A model generated the notes under the pieces. That model was not told the DNA's origin and did not search any database. It saw nothing but the letters and a program-made list of their open reading frames with translations. A stretch of DNA of 64,000 nucleotides from Terfezia claveryi. Taxonomy: Eukaryota > Ascomycota > Pezizomycetes > Pezizales > Pezizaceae. Position numbers and translations under genes: made by a program. Below are positions 33,256 to 44,420 of the stretch, piece by piece (within the stretch, counting starts at the first letter, position 1; each line of letters starts with the position of its first letter). The stretch covers positions 459,466 through 523,465 of the forward strand of contig WHUX01000021.1 of NCBI GenBank assembly GCA_015179025.1, written 5' to 3'.

Positions 33256-36200
33256 ATGACATCTCGTTCTGGCCACGGGACCCCCGGGTTGTCGACGCTG
33301 TCTGTGACGCCGGCTCGCGAAATAGACAGCCAAAGAGGTCCAGACGAACCTGGGCCACCTTCCAATGAACAGGGAGACGATGATATGGAAGAAGGTGATG
33401 AAGACATAATTTGTGCTATTGACAGGCGGGGCCAGTACCTCGGTTGCTCGGTTTACACGGAAGTTGAACAAAAACTCGGCTTGATGGAGGATATTGTCTT
33501 CCCGGGCCCAGAGTTCATAGCTACACGTAGGACATTTTCCTGGCTGGGTTTATGTTGTTACAACTAAATACTCATTATCAGTCCTTACCCAAATCAATCC
33601 CACTATTTTATTATATGCATCCAGGATGGATGATAGTTTGGATGATTCCATCAAAGGATCTGGTGAGCAGTCATCCCTGTAGTACTTCATGGAAATAGCT
33701 GCTAAGTAGCACTCAGAGGATGAACAAACCACGCCATATCGCATATCTATTCGCCCTGGAGTTGAGTTTGGATACGAAACTGCAAAATACAAGTTGGCTT
33801 CCTTAAAGATTGGAAACGGTTGCATAATTCCACCTAGCATCCAGGAAGACTTGGAGGGTCTAGGGCTTGAAATAGATGGCGAGCAGAAGAGACAAGAAAA
33901 CTTGGTCCGTCTAGCAGCGTGGATTAATGTTAGCAACAAGGTCTCAGTTGGATGCTCTGGGTCAATTATGGCTTACCTACAGCGGAAGAAGGCGGTCGAA
34001 TATATCCCGGGAGACCCACGAGCTACTGCTTCTAGTGTTACGGCCGTGGAGATGTTTTCTCTGAAGGATACAATGTAGGACACCCAAATCCCGAATGCCT
34101 TTAATATCAACTTGCCAACATTGCCCAGGTTCATCAACAGAGACACAATCTGCTCACTTCAGATCTTCGAAGATGAAGGACATCCAAACTTTCACATGCA
34201 GGGAAAAGGAGGGCGAGGGAAAGAAGGTCTTTCTCTATTTGGTGAGCCTAATTTCAATACAAGCCCTATATTACAAACTTCCAGCTCACTTGCCCATGTA
34301 GGAGTCCTCAATTCAACAAGAACAAAAACGGGCCATTCTATGCTCAAACAATGGTTTTTGCGTCCTAGTTTGTCTTTGCCACTTCTGCAGCAGAGGCATA
34401 ACGCCGTGGCATGCTTTTTACGTTCACAAAATACGCATGTAGCCGCGGCAATCGGAAAGAGTTTATCGAGAATCAAGAATATCCCGAAAGTGCTTGCGGC
34501 GCTGAGGAAGGGAAAGGCCAAGGCTTCTGACTGGGCTTCGATATTGCAAGTCTGTTACATGAGTACGGGCATGCCCACTTGATGGTGCTGATGAAAGAAC
34601 TAGTTTTCGTACCATTGTCTGAAGATCAGATCCCTCAGTCACGAGCTCGATGACAACACATCGTTGGGAATCTTCATTAAGGTGATAAATTTAACCATTG
34701 ACTGCTGTTTACCGTGGTCTCACATTCTTTGACATAGGCCCAGGAGACGCTTGACATTGATCGGCTCCAGAATGTTGGACTTTTGATTGACAACACGGTG
34801 AATTACTTGAATGAAATTTCTGCAACGAAACTAACCTATCAGCAGATAGACTTCGAAGACAGTGAAAATCAAAACAGAGTGGTCGTCAAACCGAACATTG
34901 ATGAGAGACTTGATAATCTGAGACAGACATACAGCGGTTTAGATAGCTTACTCTGTGACGCAGCCAGGCAGGTGGCAGCCAACTTGCCTGGGGATATGGC
35001 TGCCATACTGAACGTGGTATATTTTCCACAACTAGGGTATTTGATAGTAATCTCGGTTGATCCTCAGACTGGGGAATCCAGCTATGTTGTTGATGGATGG
35101 GAATTTCAGTTTTCCACCGCGACGAGTTTTTACTATAAGAACCCACAAATGAGAGAGATGGATGAGTACCTTGGAGACATGTATGGTCTCATTTGCGGTA
35201 CGTAGCTTAATGATATAGGATATCAACTTTGGATGCTAAAGTTTCGTAGACAGGGAAATTGAACTAGTCTATGAGCTGCAGGTGGAGGTACTCAAGCATG
35301 ACGAAGTGCTTATCGCAAGTTCGCATGTGTTGTCAGAGTTGGACTGGTGGGTCACCTGTGAAGATGATAGAGCCAATCTACTAACCCACTTCCCAAGTCT
35401 CCTTTCCTTAGCTGAGGGAGCTGCCAAGTACAAATATTGCCGTCCACTTATGACTGAGGAGAACATCATCGAGATCACAAAAGGCCGGTAAGTGGCTACA
35501 CTTGCTAAGATGGAAATCGCACTTCTCATTGAGCGGCAACCAAGGCATCCATTACAAGAGCAGTGCGTCTCGGCATTTATAGAAAATGACACTATGATCC
35601 GTGGAGGGCCAGGGGAGTGTGAAAGAGTGGAATCATCTGAGGGTAACAGCAGCCATCGAGACGACAACAGCCCCAGCATGCTTCTAATCACGGGACCCAA
35701 CTACTCTGGAAAATCTGTTTATTTGAAACAGGTCTGAGTGCGTATCTGCAGCTAAGGGAGCTGTTTATTGACGTGTATCAGATAGCAGTCATTGTCTATA
35801 TGGCTCACATTGGGAGGTATATAAGGGTCATTATGCATGATACGTTCTTGGAAGCTGACGTGCAACAGTTTCGTCCCTGCTGCTCATGCAATTATCGGAC
35901 TAACGGACAAGATACTCACTCGCATCCAAACAAGGGAGTCGGCGTCAAGAGTAGCTTTCACTCCCAGTGGCTCGTTACATATATTTCTATCGCCTGGGTG
36001 TGCTGATTGGCTGAATTAGATTGAAAGTGCATTTGTGATCGATCTTCAACAAATAGCGTTGTCACTCCGCCTAGCAACGAGACGTAGTCTATTGATCATT
36101 GATGAATTCGGGAAGGGAACAGATGTCAATGGTTGGCGGTCTTGCCAAAAAACTTTTAATGACGACATCTAACAGCACTAAAGATGGAGCGGGGCTCGCT

Positions 36201-36929
36201 TGTGGTATCTTTGAACACCTCTTGAATAGAGGTGCGGTGAGGCCGAAAGTGGTGGCAGCGACACATTTCCATGGTTAATATTTGCCGATTGGTGATAGTC
36301 GTGCTATGACTGACCGTGAACAGAGATTTTCGAGAATGGTTACGTTTCCCAGCACCCGAATCTCTTCTTTGCACATATGAAAATACTCTTGGATGATTTG
36401 GCAGAAGAGGTATCAGATCAGATTACCTATCTTTACAAATTGGAAGCTGGGCGGTCAACATCGAGCTTTGGGACATGGTGAGCACCATTCATGTCCCACC
36501 TAAACACAGAATTACTCACTCTAGGTTCACATCATGGCAGCTGTGCGGCGTTAAATGGGTGGGAATCCTCGGCCTGACGCATTTGTGGCTTCTGACCCAG
36601 TTCTAGCATCGACGCTGCAATCGTCTCACGTGCAGAAGACTTGATTCTGCTCACGGCGAGAGGAGAGGATCTCACATTAGCGTGTTTGAAATTGTCTGAC
36701 AGTGAGAAGATGGAGCTTGAGCAAGCGGTGTGTAAGCCTTACTAGGAATTTGGGTCCGTGATGTTGTTAGCTTATACAAATTGGTGCAAATAAGGAAAAA
36801 ATCGCAAGAGAGTTCCTGACTTGGGATTTTTGGGATGACACTGAAGAGGATAGAGAAGGCCCGGACATGAAAGCTAAACTGCAGAGGTTACTCTCTATGA
36901 CGGGGGAGCATGAAGTCTCTGCGGATTAA
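33256..36929 (+). CDS. MSH5: Msh5, meiotic MutS homolog
   Basis: Msh5 pairs with Msh4 to stabilise Holliday junctions and promote meiotic crossovers. The gene has more than ten short introns. Early exons are 33256-33526, 33582-33662 and 33717 to about 34075. Recognisable segments are [11 protein letters not shown], the lever/clamp parts ([10 protein letters not shown]) and K-G-R-H-P-L-Q-E. The Walker A loop is [16 protein letters not shown], then I-G-S-F-V-P-A, Walker [12 protein letters not shown] and the switch A-A-T-H-F-H. An exon reading [13 protein letters not shown] lies at about 34612-34680. The stop TAA is at 36927-36929. It lacks the N-terminal mismatch-recognition domain, as expected for Msh5. 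All ATPase residues appear present. Intron borders in the middle (34549-34612) are less certain. Confidence 0.9.
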
Positions 36930-37419
36930 CATTCAAGGTTGCTTTCAGCAAGCATGCTCAAGAACAAAGCGCACCCATTTAATGAGGATCCATATACATA
37001 TGTGGGTACAATATTTAGGGCCGAGTAAATATCTGCGGAAATTCGTATGCTCTATATATACACTAAATCAAGTTCTTCAAACTTCAAATCTCATTTCATC
37101 TGCATGGCACACCTTGAATGAAATCCAGTTGCTTCGTTTGTCTATATTTCACCCATTGACCTATGTGAGTGTTGTGCCGAATATTTCGGACTTGGTGTGG
37201 GATTGAGGGTAACCCACAAGGACGTTTGCCCCCACGCCAAGATTTGCAAGTCTCTCTTACACTAGAGCAACAAAAGTCAAAATTCGATATTTACAGTTGC
37301 AGATTACAAACTAGTACTACGTTGGCAATTCATCCTAGCATTAACTCGGGAACAGATTTCTTGAGGTACATCAGACAAACGAGCAGCAGGCTAAGAAGAA
37401 GGAATAACTCAGTAGCATC
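36930..37419. other. Intergenic, tandem genes
   Basis: This is 0.49 kb between the MSH5 stop and the UTP3 start on the same strand. It should contain the MSH5 3' UTR and UTP3 promoter. No other feature is seen. Confidence 0.4.
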
Positions 37420-39441
37420 ATGGGCCGGGGATACAAATCCACCCGTGCCACTGCTCACGACCGTGACAGCATCCGGAGTAAATTCCGCGCACCACTACCA
37501 CCAAAAGAATGGGACCCTGCAGACTCAAAGATCGCTGCTATAAGTATGCCTCCTTTATTGAGAAATATTTCCGTGCAATCACTGATGGATGGTAGATTCG
37601 TACGAGGACGTTATGGACGAAGTTGACGAGTTCCATCTACAGAGAGATAAGGTTTTACTTGACGATAGTGCTGGGACAGGAAGAAAGGATAGCAGGGGTG
37701 GAAAGGGCAGGGATGGCGATGAAGAATCTGAGGTTGAAGGGGTTTGGGGGCTGATGAGTGATGAAGATGACGATGAAGATGACGATGGTGAGGCTTTAGA
37801 ACAATATGAAACCTCCGATGAAGATGGGGAAGGGCAGGCGGAGGATGAGAAGCTTGATGATCGAAGAGGAAAGGCGGGGTTATCAGATGATGATGAAGAG
37901 GGTGATGAGGAGGATATTGAAGGCTGGGGAACGAGTAAATCCGCATACTACGGTGGCAACGAAGATGAGATTGAGACAGAACAAGATGCATTCGACGAAG
38001 AAGGTGAAGCGAGGAGGATCCAAAAGAAACAACTTGCTGCGATGGACGCTGCGGATTTCATGCTTGATCTGGATGAATGGGGTAGCAGTGGCCTCTCCAC
38101 CAAAACAACTACTACAACCACAACCGCAACGAAGCTTACTACAGCAACTGAAACTCTCCCAATGGAGATTCCCGCAGACCTGTCTCCAAGAGAACGGCTA
38201 TCGATATTTCAAACTAGAAATCCAGAATTTGAATTACTGTCGGCAGAGTTTCTTGAGTTGCAGAGGATATACCCTGTTCTTGCATCGCAGGCGAAGAATG
38301 GTGGTGAGGTTGGCATTATAAGGTATAAAGCACTCGCTGCATATCTTGGGGTGCTGGCAATGTATTTTGCATTGTTGACGAAGGAGGAGGGGGGAAGTTG
38401 GGGAGGGGTGAAGGAGCATGGGGTTATGAAGGGATTGTTGGGGTGTAGGGGCTGTGGGAAAGGGTTAAGGGGTTGCAAGAGGAGGAGGGAGAGGGAGGAG
38501 GGGAGAATGATGAAGGGGACGAGGAAGAGGAAGAGGAAGAGGAGGAAGTACCATTGGAGCCGGTACAAACACAATTGTCCAAGGTAGCACTATCGAGAGA
38601 AACTGCGAATGGAAAAGCTCTCGCCCCGCGGAAACGAGCGAAATTGGATCTTGATATCGATACCCCCCCAATCATCAACTCTAAACCAAGCAAATCCCTT
38701 ACCTCCAGGACCACCACAGGTCTTTCCGACCTTTCCGCACTCATCCCCACTGCCACCATCACTACCGCCACCAATACTATCACAAAAAAGCCCACAAAAC
38801 CTACAAATACCTCCGACTTCTCCGATCCTACCACCCTCTCCCATATCGATCTCTCTGAAAAACGAACCCGCAAATTCTCCCTCCGCTTCCACGCCGCCCA
38901 GCTACTCTCCAAATCCGCCCTCCGCGCCCAAGCCGGCCGGCACGCCGGCGGTGACACCGACCTCCCCCGAAAAGACAAGCACCCCGAGCGCTCCTCCCTC
39001 ACTACCGTCAAGCGCGTTCAAAACCTCGGCGATGACCTCGACCTTGAAGAGCCCACTGAGCAAGACAATTCTGCTGCTAGGGCCGTCAACGGTCCAAACG
39101 ACAACGATGATTTGGATTACTATAATTCCCTTATTGCGAAGAGTAGGAAGGCTAAGCGCGCAGAAAATGCTACTGAGGGCGAATTCGCGAGGTTTGAGGA
39201 GGAGAGGGATATGGAGGGGAAGAGGGCCATTGGGTATACGATTGAGAAAAATAAGGGATTGACGCCACATAGGAAGAAGGATGTAAGGAATCCGAGGGTC
39301 AAGAAAAGGAAGGCATATGAGAAGGCGAAAAAGAAGTTGAGGACGGTGAAGCGGGTGTATAGTGGAGGACAACAAGGAGCTTATGGGGGTGAGATGACGG
39401 GTATCAAGAAGGGCGTGGTGAGGAGTACGAAGCTGAAGTAG
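37420..39441 (+). CDS. UTP3: Utp3/Sas10, small-subunit processome protein, with one apparent single-base deletion
   Basis: Utp3/Sas10 is a nucleolar U3 snoRNP/SSU processome factor needed for 18S rRNA maturation. Exons are 37420-37543 and 37596-39441. The N terminus is followed by S-Y-E-D-V-M-D-E-V-D-E-F and a long acidic region. The Sas10/Utp3/C1D domain reads F-E-L-L-S-A-E-F-L-E-L...Y-L-G-V-L-A-M-Y-F-A-L-L. The conserved Sas10 C-terminal domain has D-Y-Y-N-S-L...R-A-I-G-Y-T-I-E-K-N-K-G-L-T and basic K-K-R-K-A-Y-E. The frame breaks at the G4 run 38448-38451. With one additional G the frame runs C-R-G-L-W-E-R-V-K-G-L into the acidic stretch and on to the C terminus, and the total becomes 1971 nt (656 residues). 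Confidence 0.88.
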
Positions 39442-39948
39442 TAGTTGGAGCGTGATTTTTTCTATTGGTTTTTTTCCCCTATATGGCCTTCGTGTCCGGG
39501 GAGTGCATAGATAAGTACTAGGAGGAAGGTTGATAATAGGAAATTTTCTTGTGTTGAGAAAAGTTGGCTTACTTGTACTTGTGGTTGGTTCTTTTATGGG
39601 GGGAATGAATAACAAGGTTCACCCTTGAGATCTTTCCCTCCTCCTTACTTCCGTATATAACTTCTTATGGGGAGGTCCCAAAAAGTAGATTACACAAGGA
39701 GGCTATCTTCATCACTGTATAGAGATCCTAAAACTTCGAAGAACTTCAGACTCGCCAGTTAGCAGTGTTATCAGTCCTTTAGCTCGTTTCACAGCAGGGT
39801 AATTATGAAGTGTCAATTTTGGTTTCATCGTTCGTTCAGGGTATTTTGATATTTTGACATCTCGTATCCCAAAACCCCGTTCTGTTTCTACGATACCCCT
39901 CCGCATCAACCCCAGCATATGACTGTTGATATTATCTCCGACCCCACT
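39442..39948. other. Intergenic, convergent 3' flanks
   Basis: This is 0.5 kb between the convergent UTP3 and glutaredoxin-like genes, AT-rich at 39540-39700. No gene is supported. Confidence 0.4.
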
Positions 39949-40398
39949 TCACCAACCCCCCGTCCCCCATCCCTTATCATCCCCCCCAACTTCTCTCATC
40001 CCCCCCAACACCTCCTCTACTCCAAACCTATGCATCAACTTCCTCCACCTCACCCCCTCCGCTATCTCACTCGTCTTCTCGATTACACTCTTAGTTGGCT
40101 GGATATGAATCTACAACTCCCCATTAGTACTCCCGCAATTACACATTCCGATACTCAAAGTTTGAGGACGCACCACAGGTACATCAAACTCATACTCCCT
40201 TCCCCCCACAAAATTCCCCGGATCCATGATATCCACCTCCAGATACTCAAAATGCTGTTTCTCCCAAGTCTGCGCAAGGACGTGTTTAGCAGTTGTACAG
40301 AGGGAGCAATTGGGGCGGGTGAAGAGGGTTATGGTTAGGGTATGGGGGGGCAGGGGTTTGGAGCTGGAAGAGAGGAGGAGGCGGAGGGTGGGATGCAT
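39949..40398 (-). CDS. Glutaredoxin-like thioredoxin-fold protein (yeast YDR286C type)
   Basis: Exons on the minus strand are 40398-40174 and 40110-39949 (387 nt, 128 residues). The thioredoxin-fold signature is a beta strand (L-T-I-T-L-F-T-R-P-N) running into the redox motif C-S-L-C. An amphipathic helix, E-Y-L-E-V-D-I and the cis-Pro region Y-E-F-D-V-P-V follow. After the intron comes R-W-R-K-L-M-H-R-F-G-V-E-E-V, typical of the DUF836 glutaredoxin-like family. A further upstream in-frame ATG at 40503 would add 35 residues, possibly a targeting peptide, so the start is open. It may act in mitochondria or cytosol; the substrate is unknown. Its promoter is shared with EMC5, about 280 bp away. 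Confidence 0.85.
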
Positions 40399-40678
40399 CG
40401 TGGGTGTGCTGGGGATATCTAGGAAGTTGAGTTGGGTAGCGTAAGGCAAATGTGATAATACTGAAGGGCAAAGGTGGGACGATACGTTACCCTGAAGGAT
40501 CAATTTAGAGTTAGTCGGGTTCTATGATTATCTGATTCTATGAACAATGATCTGGAAAAGGTTGCAACCAAGAAAAGGGGGATTCTTTTGCGTGAAAGAA
40601 TCAGATAAGATTTGCTTCAACAGCTAGCGACAACAACGCTCAAAACAGCTGGTCAATCGAACCTCACCGCATCACAAA
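40399..40678. promoter_or_regulatory. Compact bidirectional promoter (glutaredoxin-like / EMC5)
   Basis: Only 280 bp separate the two divergent start codons (175 bp if the upstream glutaredoxin ATG is used). Both promoters must therefore overlap here. Confidence 0.5.
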
Positions 40679-41207
40679 ATGTCCACCCCCCCAACGATCT
40701 CCATCGGCACGAAACTCCTAATCCTCTTCTCCTCCGTCCTGCTGGCTCACTCGTAAGCGCTCCCCTATCCTCTCACCTCCCAGCTATAGCTAATATCCCC
40801 CTCACACCCAGCGTCTACTCCGCGCATGAACACACCCACCTCTACTCCACCCGCCCCACCCCCCAAGCCAGCACCTCCTCACCCACGCACTCCCCCAACC
40901 TCCAGCACAAACTCCCCCTGGACATCATCCTCGAAACCATTATTTCCGTCTCCCTCCTCTCTATCGGCATCGTCCTCTCCGGATGGGAATTCCGCCCGAT
41001 CCAATGGCGAAAGTGGGCGGGCCAGCTTGAGCGGGAGAAAAGCCAGGGGCCATATGAGTTCTTAGAGTCTCGGCTGGGGTTCATAGATATTAGAGTGCGT
41101 ATACGAAGTGCGATAATGTGATGGACTAGTAACTGAGAGGTGTACAGGCGAAGAGATCCGAGTTCGCGAGCTGGGTGAAGGAGCATGAGGCTACGAAGGC
41201 TACATAG
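40679..41207 (+). CDS. EMC5: Emc5/MMGT1, ER membrane protein complex subunit 5
   Basis: Emc5 is a membrane subunit of the EMC insertase, which inserts tail-anchored and multipass proteins. Three exons, 40679-40752, 40812-41094 and 41148-41207, give 417 nt and 138 residues. The first hydrophobic segment (K-L-L-I-L-F-S-S-V-L-L-A-H-S-V-Y-S-A-H-E) matches the family's A-H-x-x-F/Y-S-A motif. The second follows L-P-L-D-I-I-L-E-T and covers I-I-S-V-S-L-L-S-I-G-I-V-L. A soluble tail then reads E-F-R-P-I-Q-W and Y-E-F-L-E-S-R. A Ser/Thr/Pro-rich loop of about 20 residues between the helices is longer than in the human protein. Length agrees with the family. Confidence 0.9.
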
Positions 41208-41511
41208 TCCAACAAAAGCTTCATGCTGAAGAATTAATCAACACGGGATGCGAATTGGGAAGAGTTTGGGCGAATTTGCTTCGCGTCGACGTTTGGTGTC
41301 TCGGAATGATACTCATTCGCAGCTGCGAGGGAAGCCAGCATCCAGTGGGCGCATGCACTGGAGAATGTATATATAATAGCGGTAATAATAGACATGACCA
41401 TTCATCACGCGAATATCTACGGTGGAAAAACACGTTACCCAACAAAAAACGACAGTTTCATTTCAACCCTATTTATCCTGTACTCAGTCCCATCAAGAGA
41501 AATCAGAACAT
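41208..41511. other. Intergenic, convergent 3' flanks
   Basis: This is 0.3 kb between the convergent EMC5 and EFB1 stops, presumably both 3' UTRs. Nothing else is seen. Confidence 0.4.
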
Positions 41512-42642
41512 TTAGAGTTTTTGCATGGCAGCAACCTGAAGGTAATATTAGCATGTGGAGATATGTTTGGATGATGTGGAACGTACATCGGTGGACTGGA
41601 CGTGGTCCTCGAACGCCTCAATGGCTTGTTGAAGGTCATCGATGGAGACCTTCTCGTCTTCGACGACCATGTTGATCTGAAGTTTCTTGATACCGTAACC
41701 GATGGCGATTAATTGAGAAGCACCCCAGACGAGACCGTCCATCTCGATAGACCTAACGTTCTCCTCCATCTCCTTGAGGTCGGTCTCATCATCCTATAGA
41801 AGTTGTTAGGTGCCATAGTGAATAGGAATTGTGAATTCATACCCATGGCTTGACTTCCAGAGTCACGAGGGATTTCGCGGCTGGCTTCGGTCCTTTGGCG
41901 GCCTTATCATATTAGCTTTTGTCAACAGGGTCGGTAAGCAAGTTCTCTACCTTCTTAGCAGCGTACTCCTCTAGCCTCTTCTTGGTGAGGGCTTCCTTCT
42001 CAGCATCATCCTCTTCGTCATCAGATCCAAAGAGATCGACATCTTCATCATCCTCCTCAGCAGCTGGGGCCTTCGCTGGGTTCTCAGCAGCTAGGGCAGT
42101 TTCTGGGCCATAAGCGGAGGATGGGAGGCTGGCATCACCAGAGAGGGTCTCGAAAACATCAACGTAGGAGTCGATGTGCTTGTACCACCTAGCAACATGT
42201 GGATACTTTTCAGCGTCTGGGGCAAAAAGGACGGTCTTGTAAATAGTGACATCGGCCTGGGTTGGGGCGTATCTGCGGTGGAGATTGTTAGCTAGAGTTT
42301 CCACTATTCAGTTTAATGTCTGCATATGGAATCCACAGAAAAGGTGTAGCTCAGAGTGCCCGTGAAGGCAATATTGGTTTGTTTTCCTTTGGCGGGGTCT
42401 TAAGCCGCTTCAACAACACGGACCAATTTTCTCTCATCATCAACTAAAGTAGAAATGTACACAGTATAAATCAAATGGAAGCTCACCCAACGATGTAGCT
42501 CCTGGTCTTTAGCCAGGTATTCAAGGCTGTTATCGAAAGACAGTTAGGTACTCATCATTACTCTGTTTCAAAGGTGGGGGTATTCTAGAGATTGTTTTAT
42601 ACCAGTCAAGCCAGCATCAGCAACCAAGTCAGTGAAGCCCAT
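41512..42642 (-). CDS. EFB1: Translation elongation factor 1-beta (eEF1Balpha)
   Basis: This is the guanine-nucleotide exchange factor for eEF1A. Six exons on the minus strand: 42642-42603, 42526-42487, 42272-41951, 41902-41843, 41793-41587 and 41535-41512 (693 nt, 230 residues). The GST-C-like N-terminal part contains [12 protein letters not shown] and [12 protein letters not shown]. The acidic linker is [13 protein letters not shown]. The catalytic GEF domain contains [16 protein letters not shown] and [16 protein letters not shown]. The end A-A-M-Q-K-L is on a 24-nt last exon. Intron 2 (214 nt) is unusually long and contains a protein-like stretch in one frame, possibly a decayed or poison exon. 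Confidence 0.95.
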
Positions 42643-42982
42643 TGTGATAGGAATTTTGAGACAGCAATATAAGTCGTGAAGGTATTGGGTATAATAGGAA
42701 CCTTTAGGTTGGATTCGGTGTGTTGTGGAAGAGAGAAAGGAGGGGTGACAACCTTTACCTGAGAAAGAGCCCATAGGGCAGCGCTTGCCCCACCTTCTCA
42801 AAGCGCAGACTACTAGTGCCGCTTTTACGGTAATTTACAGAGCACAGGATGAGCTTGTTTATTTAGATATCTCTAAATATCACCGTATATCGGACAATGA
42901 AGGTTTTCCTCATACATTGCATTCTGTCTAGCATATATTTAGAGAATGTCTGCAAATCTCGCACACCTGATGAAGCAATAGA

Positions 42983-43599
42983 TTAGATGGGTCGTACTCC
43001 CTCAGGTTTCCACTGGTCAATTGGCTTCATGCAATTCACCTATATCACCAAGTGAGCATGCATAGAAAACACGCATCTGAGGAATCTTACCAGCGTAAGG
43101 CTGCCTCCAGTCCATGCTTCAATGCCAAATTTGATTCCAGCATTGGCTACCTCTTCCTCAACTTTCTTTACCTCCTCCGGCTCTGGAACACCTTCCATGT
43201 AGACTAGACTCAAGTGCGGAGTGAAGCTCTCAGCCCATTTCTTTGCCTCTTCCGCATTCCCGTTCGTGACGTATTTCATCCTACACTGAATTGCCAAAGC
43301 TCTAATTTCTTGTGTCTTTTCCAAATGCAAAGTGACTCTTGTGAAAAATGTCTTGCCAATGTCGAGTTTCTCAAACTTGATTGCTGGAGGTGCTGAGACT
43401 TCTATAGATGACGTAACCGTGGGGGATCAAGTGATGGGTCAACATCGTCCGTGAGAGTTATGTGTGGGGGGAAAGGTGGAAGTTGAGCCTTTGGAAAAAC
43501 GCAAGGAAGTGTTGTGGCAATGAGCCTTTGGAGCTTGGATTCGATCTCCGAGCCCGCCGGGGGAAGAAGCCAGATGGAAGCTTTAGGTCTATTTAGCAT
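42983..43599 (-). CDS. CPD1: 2H-family cyclic phosphodiesterase (Cpd1-like), with one apparent single-base deletion
   Basis: Cpd1 hydrolyses ADP-ribose 1'',2''-cyclic phosphate, a by-product of tRNA splicing. Exons on the minus strand are 43599-43091 and 43039-42983. Both catalytic H-x-[TS] motifs are present: P-H-I-T-L in the N-terminal half and P-H-L-S-L-V-Y in the second. The length is typical of yeast Cpd1 (188 residues when corrected). As printed the frame ends after D-P-S-L-D-P-P. One additional base in the plus-strand G5 run 43421-43425 links it to S-S-I-E-V-S-A-P-P-A-I-K-F-E-K and gives 567 nt. Without that base the first histidine motif would be separated from the second. It lies in tandem downstream of EFB1. 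Confidence 0.85.
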
Positions 43600-44420
43600 T
43601 GCCTGTCTGATACGAATAGGCCTGAAGCATGTTCTTACAGCCTGTGGAGAATGTTAGCTAATTCTCTGAGGATGTCCTGTGAGCCGTAATGCACATACCA
43701 CCCATAGTATGCTATCAGTTGAAAAGCTGCGTATATGCTGGTGAATTGGTCGTTGATGATGTTTGTGTTAAGAAACTAAAACGCTCACATCATCACATAG
43801 ATTACTTTTGAACATAAGGCGTATTTTTATTTATTGAAAACATCTATCAAACACGAAAAACAGAAGCCCGTAACAAAGTATGTTCCTTCCCCTTCTCGCC
43901 AGGGTCTTCACTCCGTCTAAAACGCTGCCTGAGAAAGAAAAGCCGAATTGGTTCACTGAAGGGGGCCGGGAACGGAGGAAAATCCATGGGTATAAACCTG
44001 GGAACGACCCTCAGCAAGTCGCCGTAGCGAAGCCCTCTTTTTAAAGGTATTAAAACCTCTACTGATGATGGTAAGAGAAGAGGGGTGGGGGGAACCGATG
44101 CTTTATATACTGGCTGCAGATGTGCGGCCTTGGCATGGCCCTGACGGGCTTGGCGCTGGGTTTGTTGTGTCACGTGGATTTTAAACCCCTCCCCTCAATC
44201 TATCATACAAGACGGCATCGCAATGTTCTCGCGCCTAGAAAAACAAAAACGTATGTCAATAAATTAGCAAAGAGGACTTCAAACACTCCTTGAATTGAGT
44301 TAATCACTGAACATCTTCGTAGTCCCGCCGCTCGTCAATACACCAAAATTATTATCGCTAGCATGAAGTGTGTCAAGTTGGTTCACAAAGGTATACTATG
44401 AGAGCGTCAGAATGGCAGGA
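43600..44420. other. Intergenic, tandem genes
   Basis: This is 0.82 kb between the CPD1 start and the stop of the Rds1-like gene, both on the minus strand. It should contain the CPD1 promoter. No gene is supported. Confidence 0.4.
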
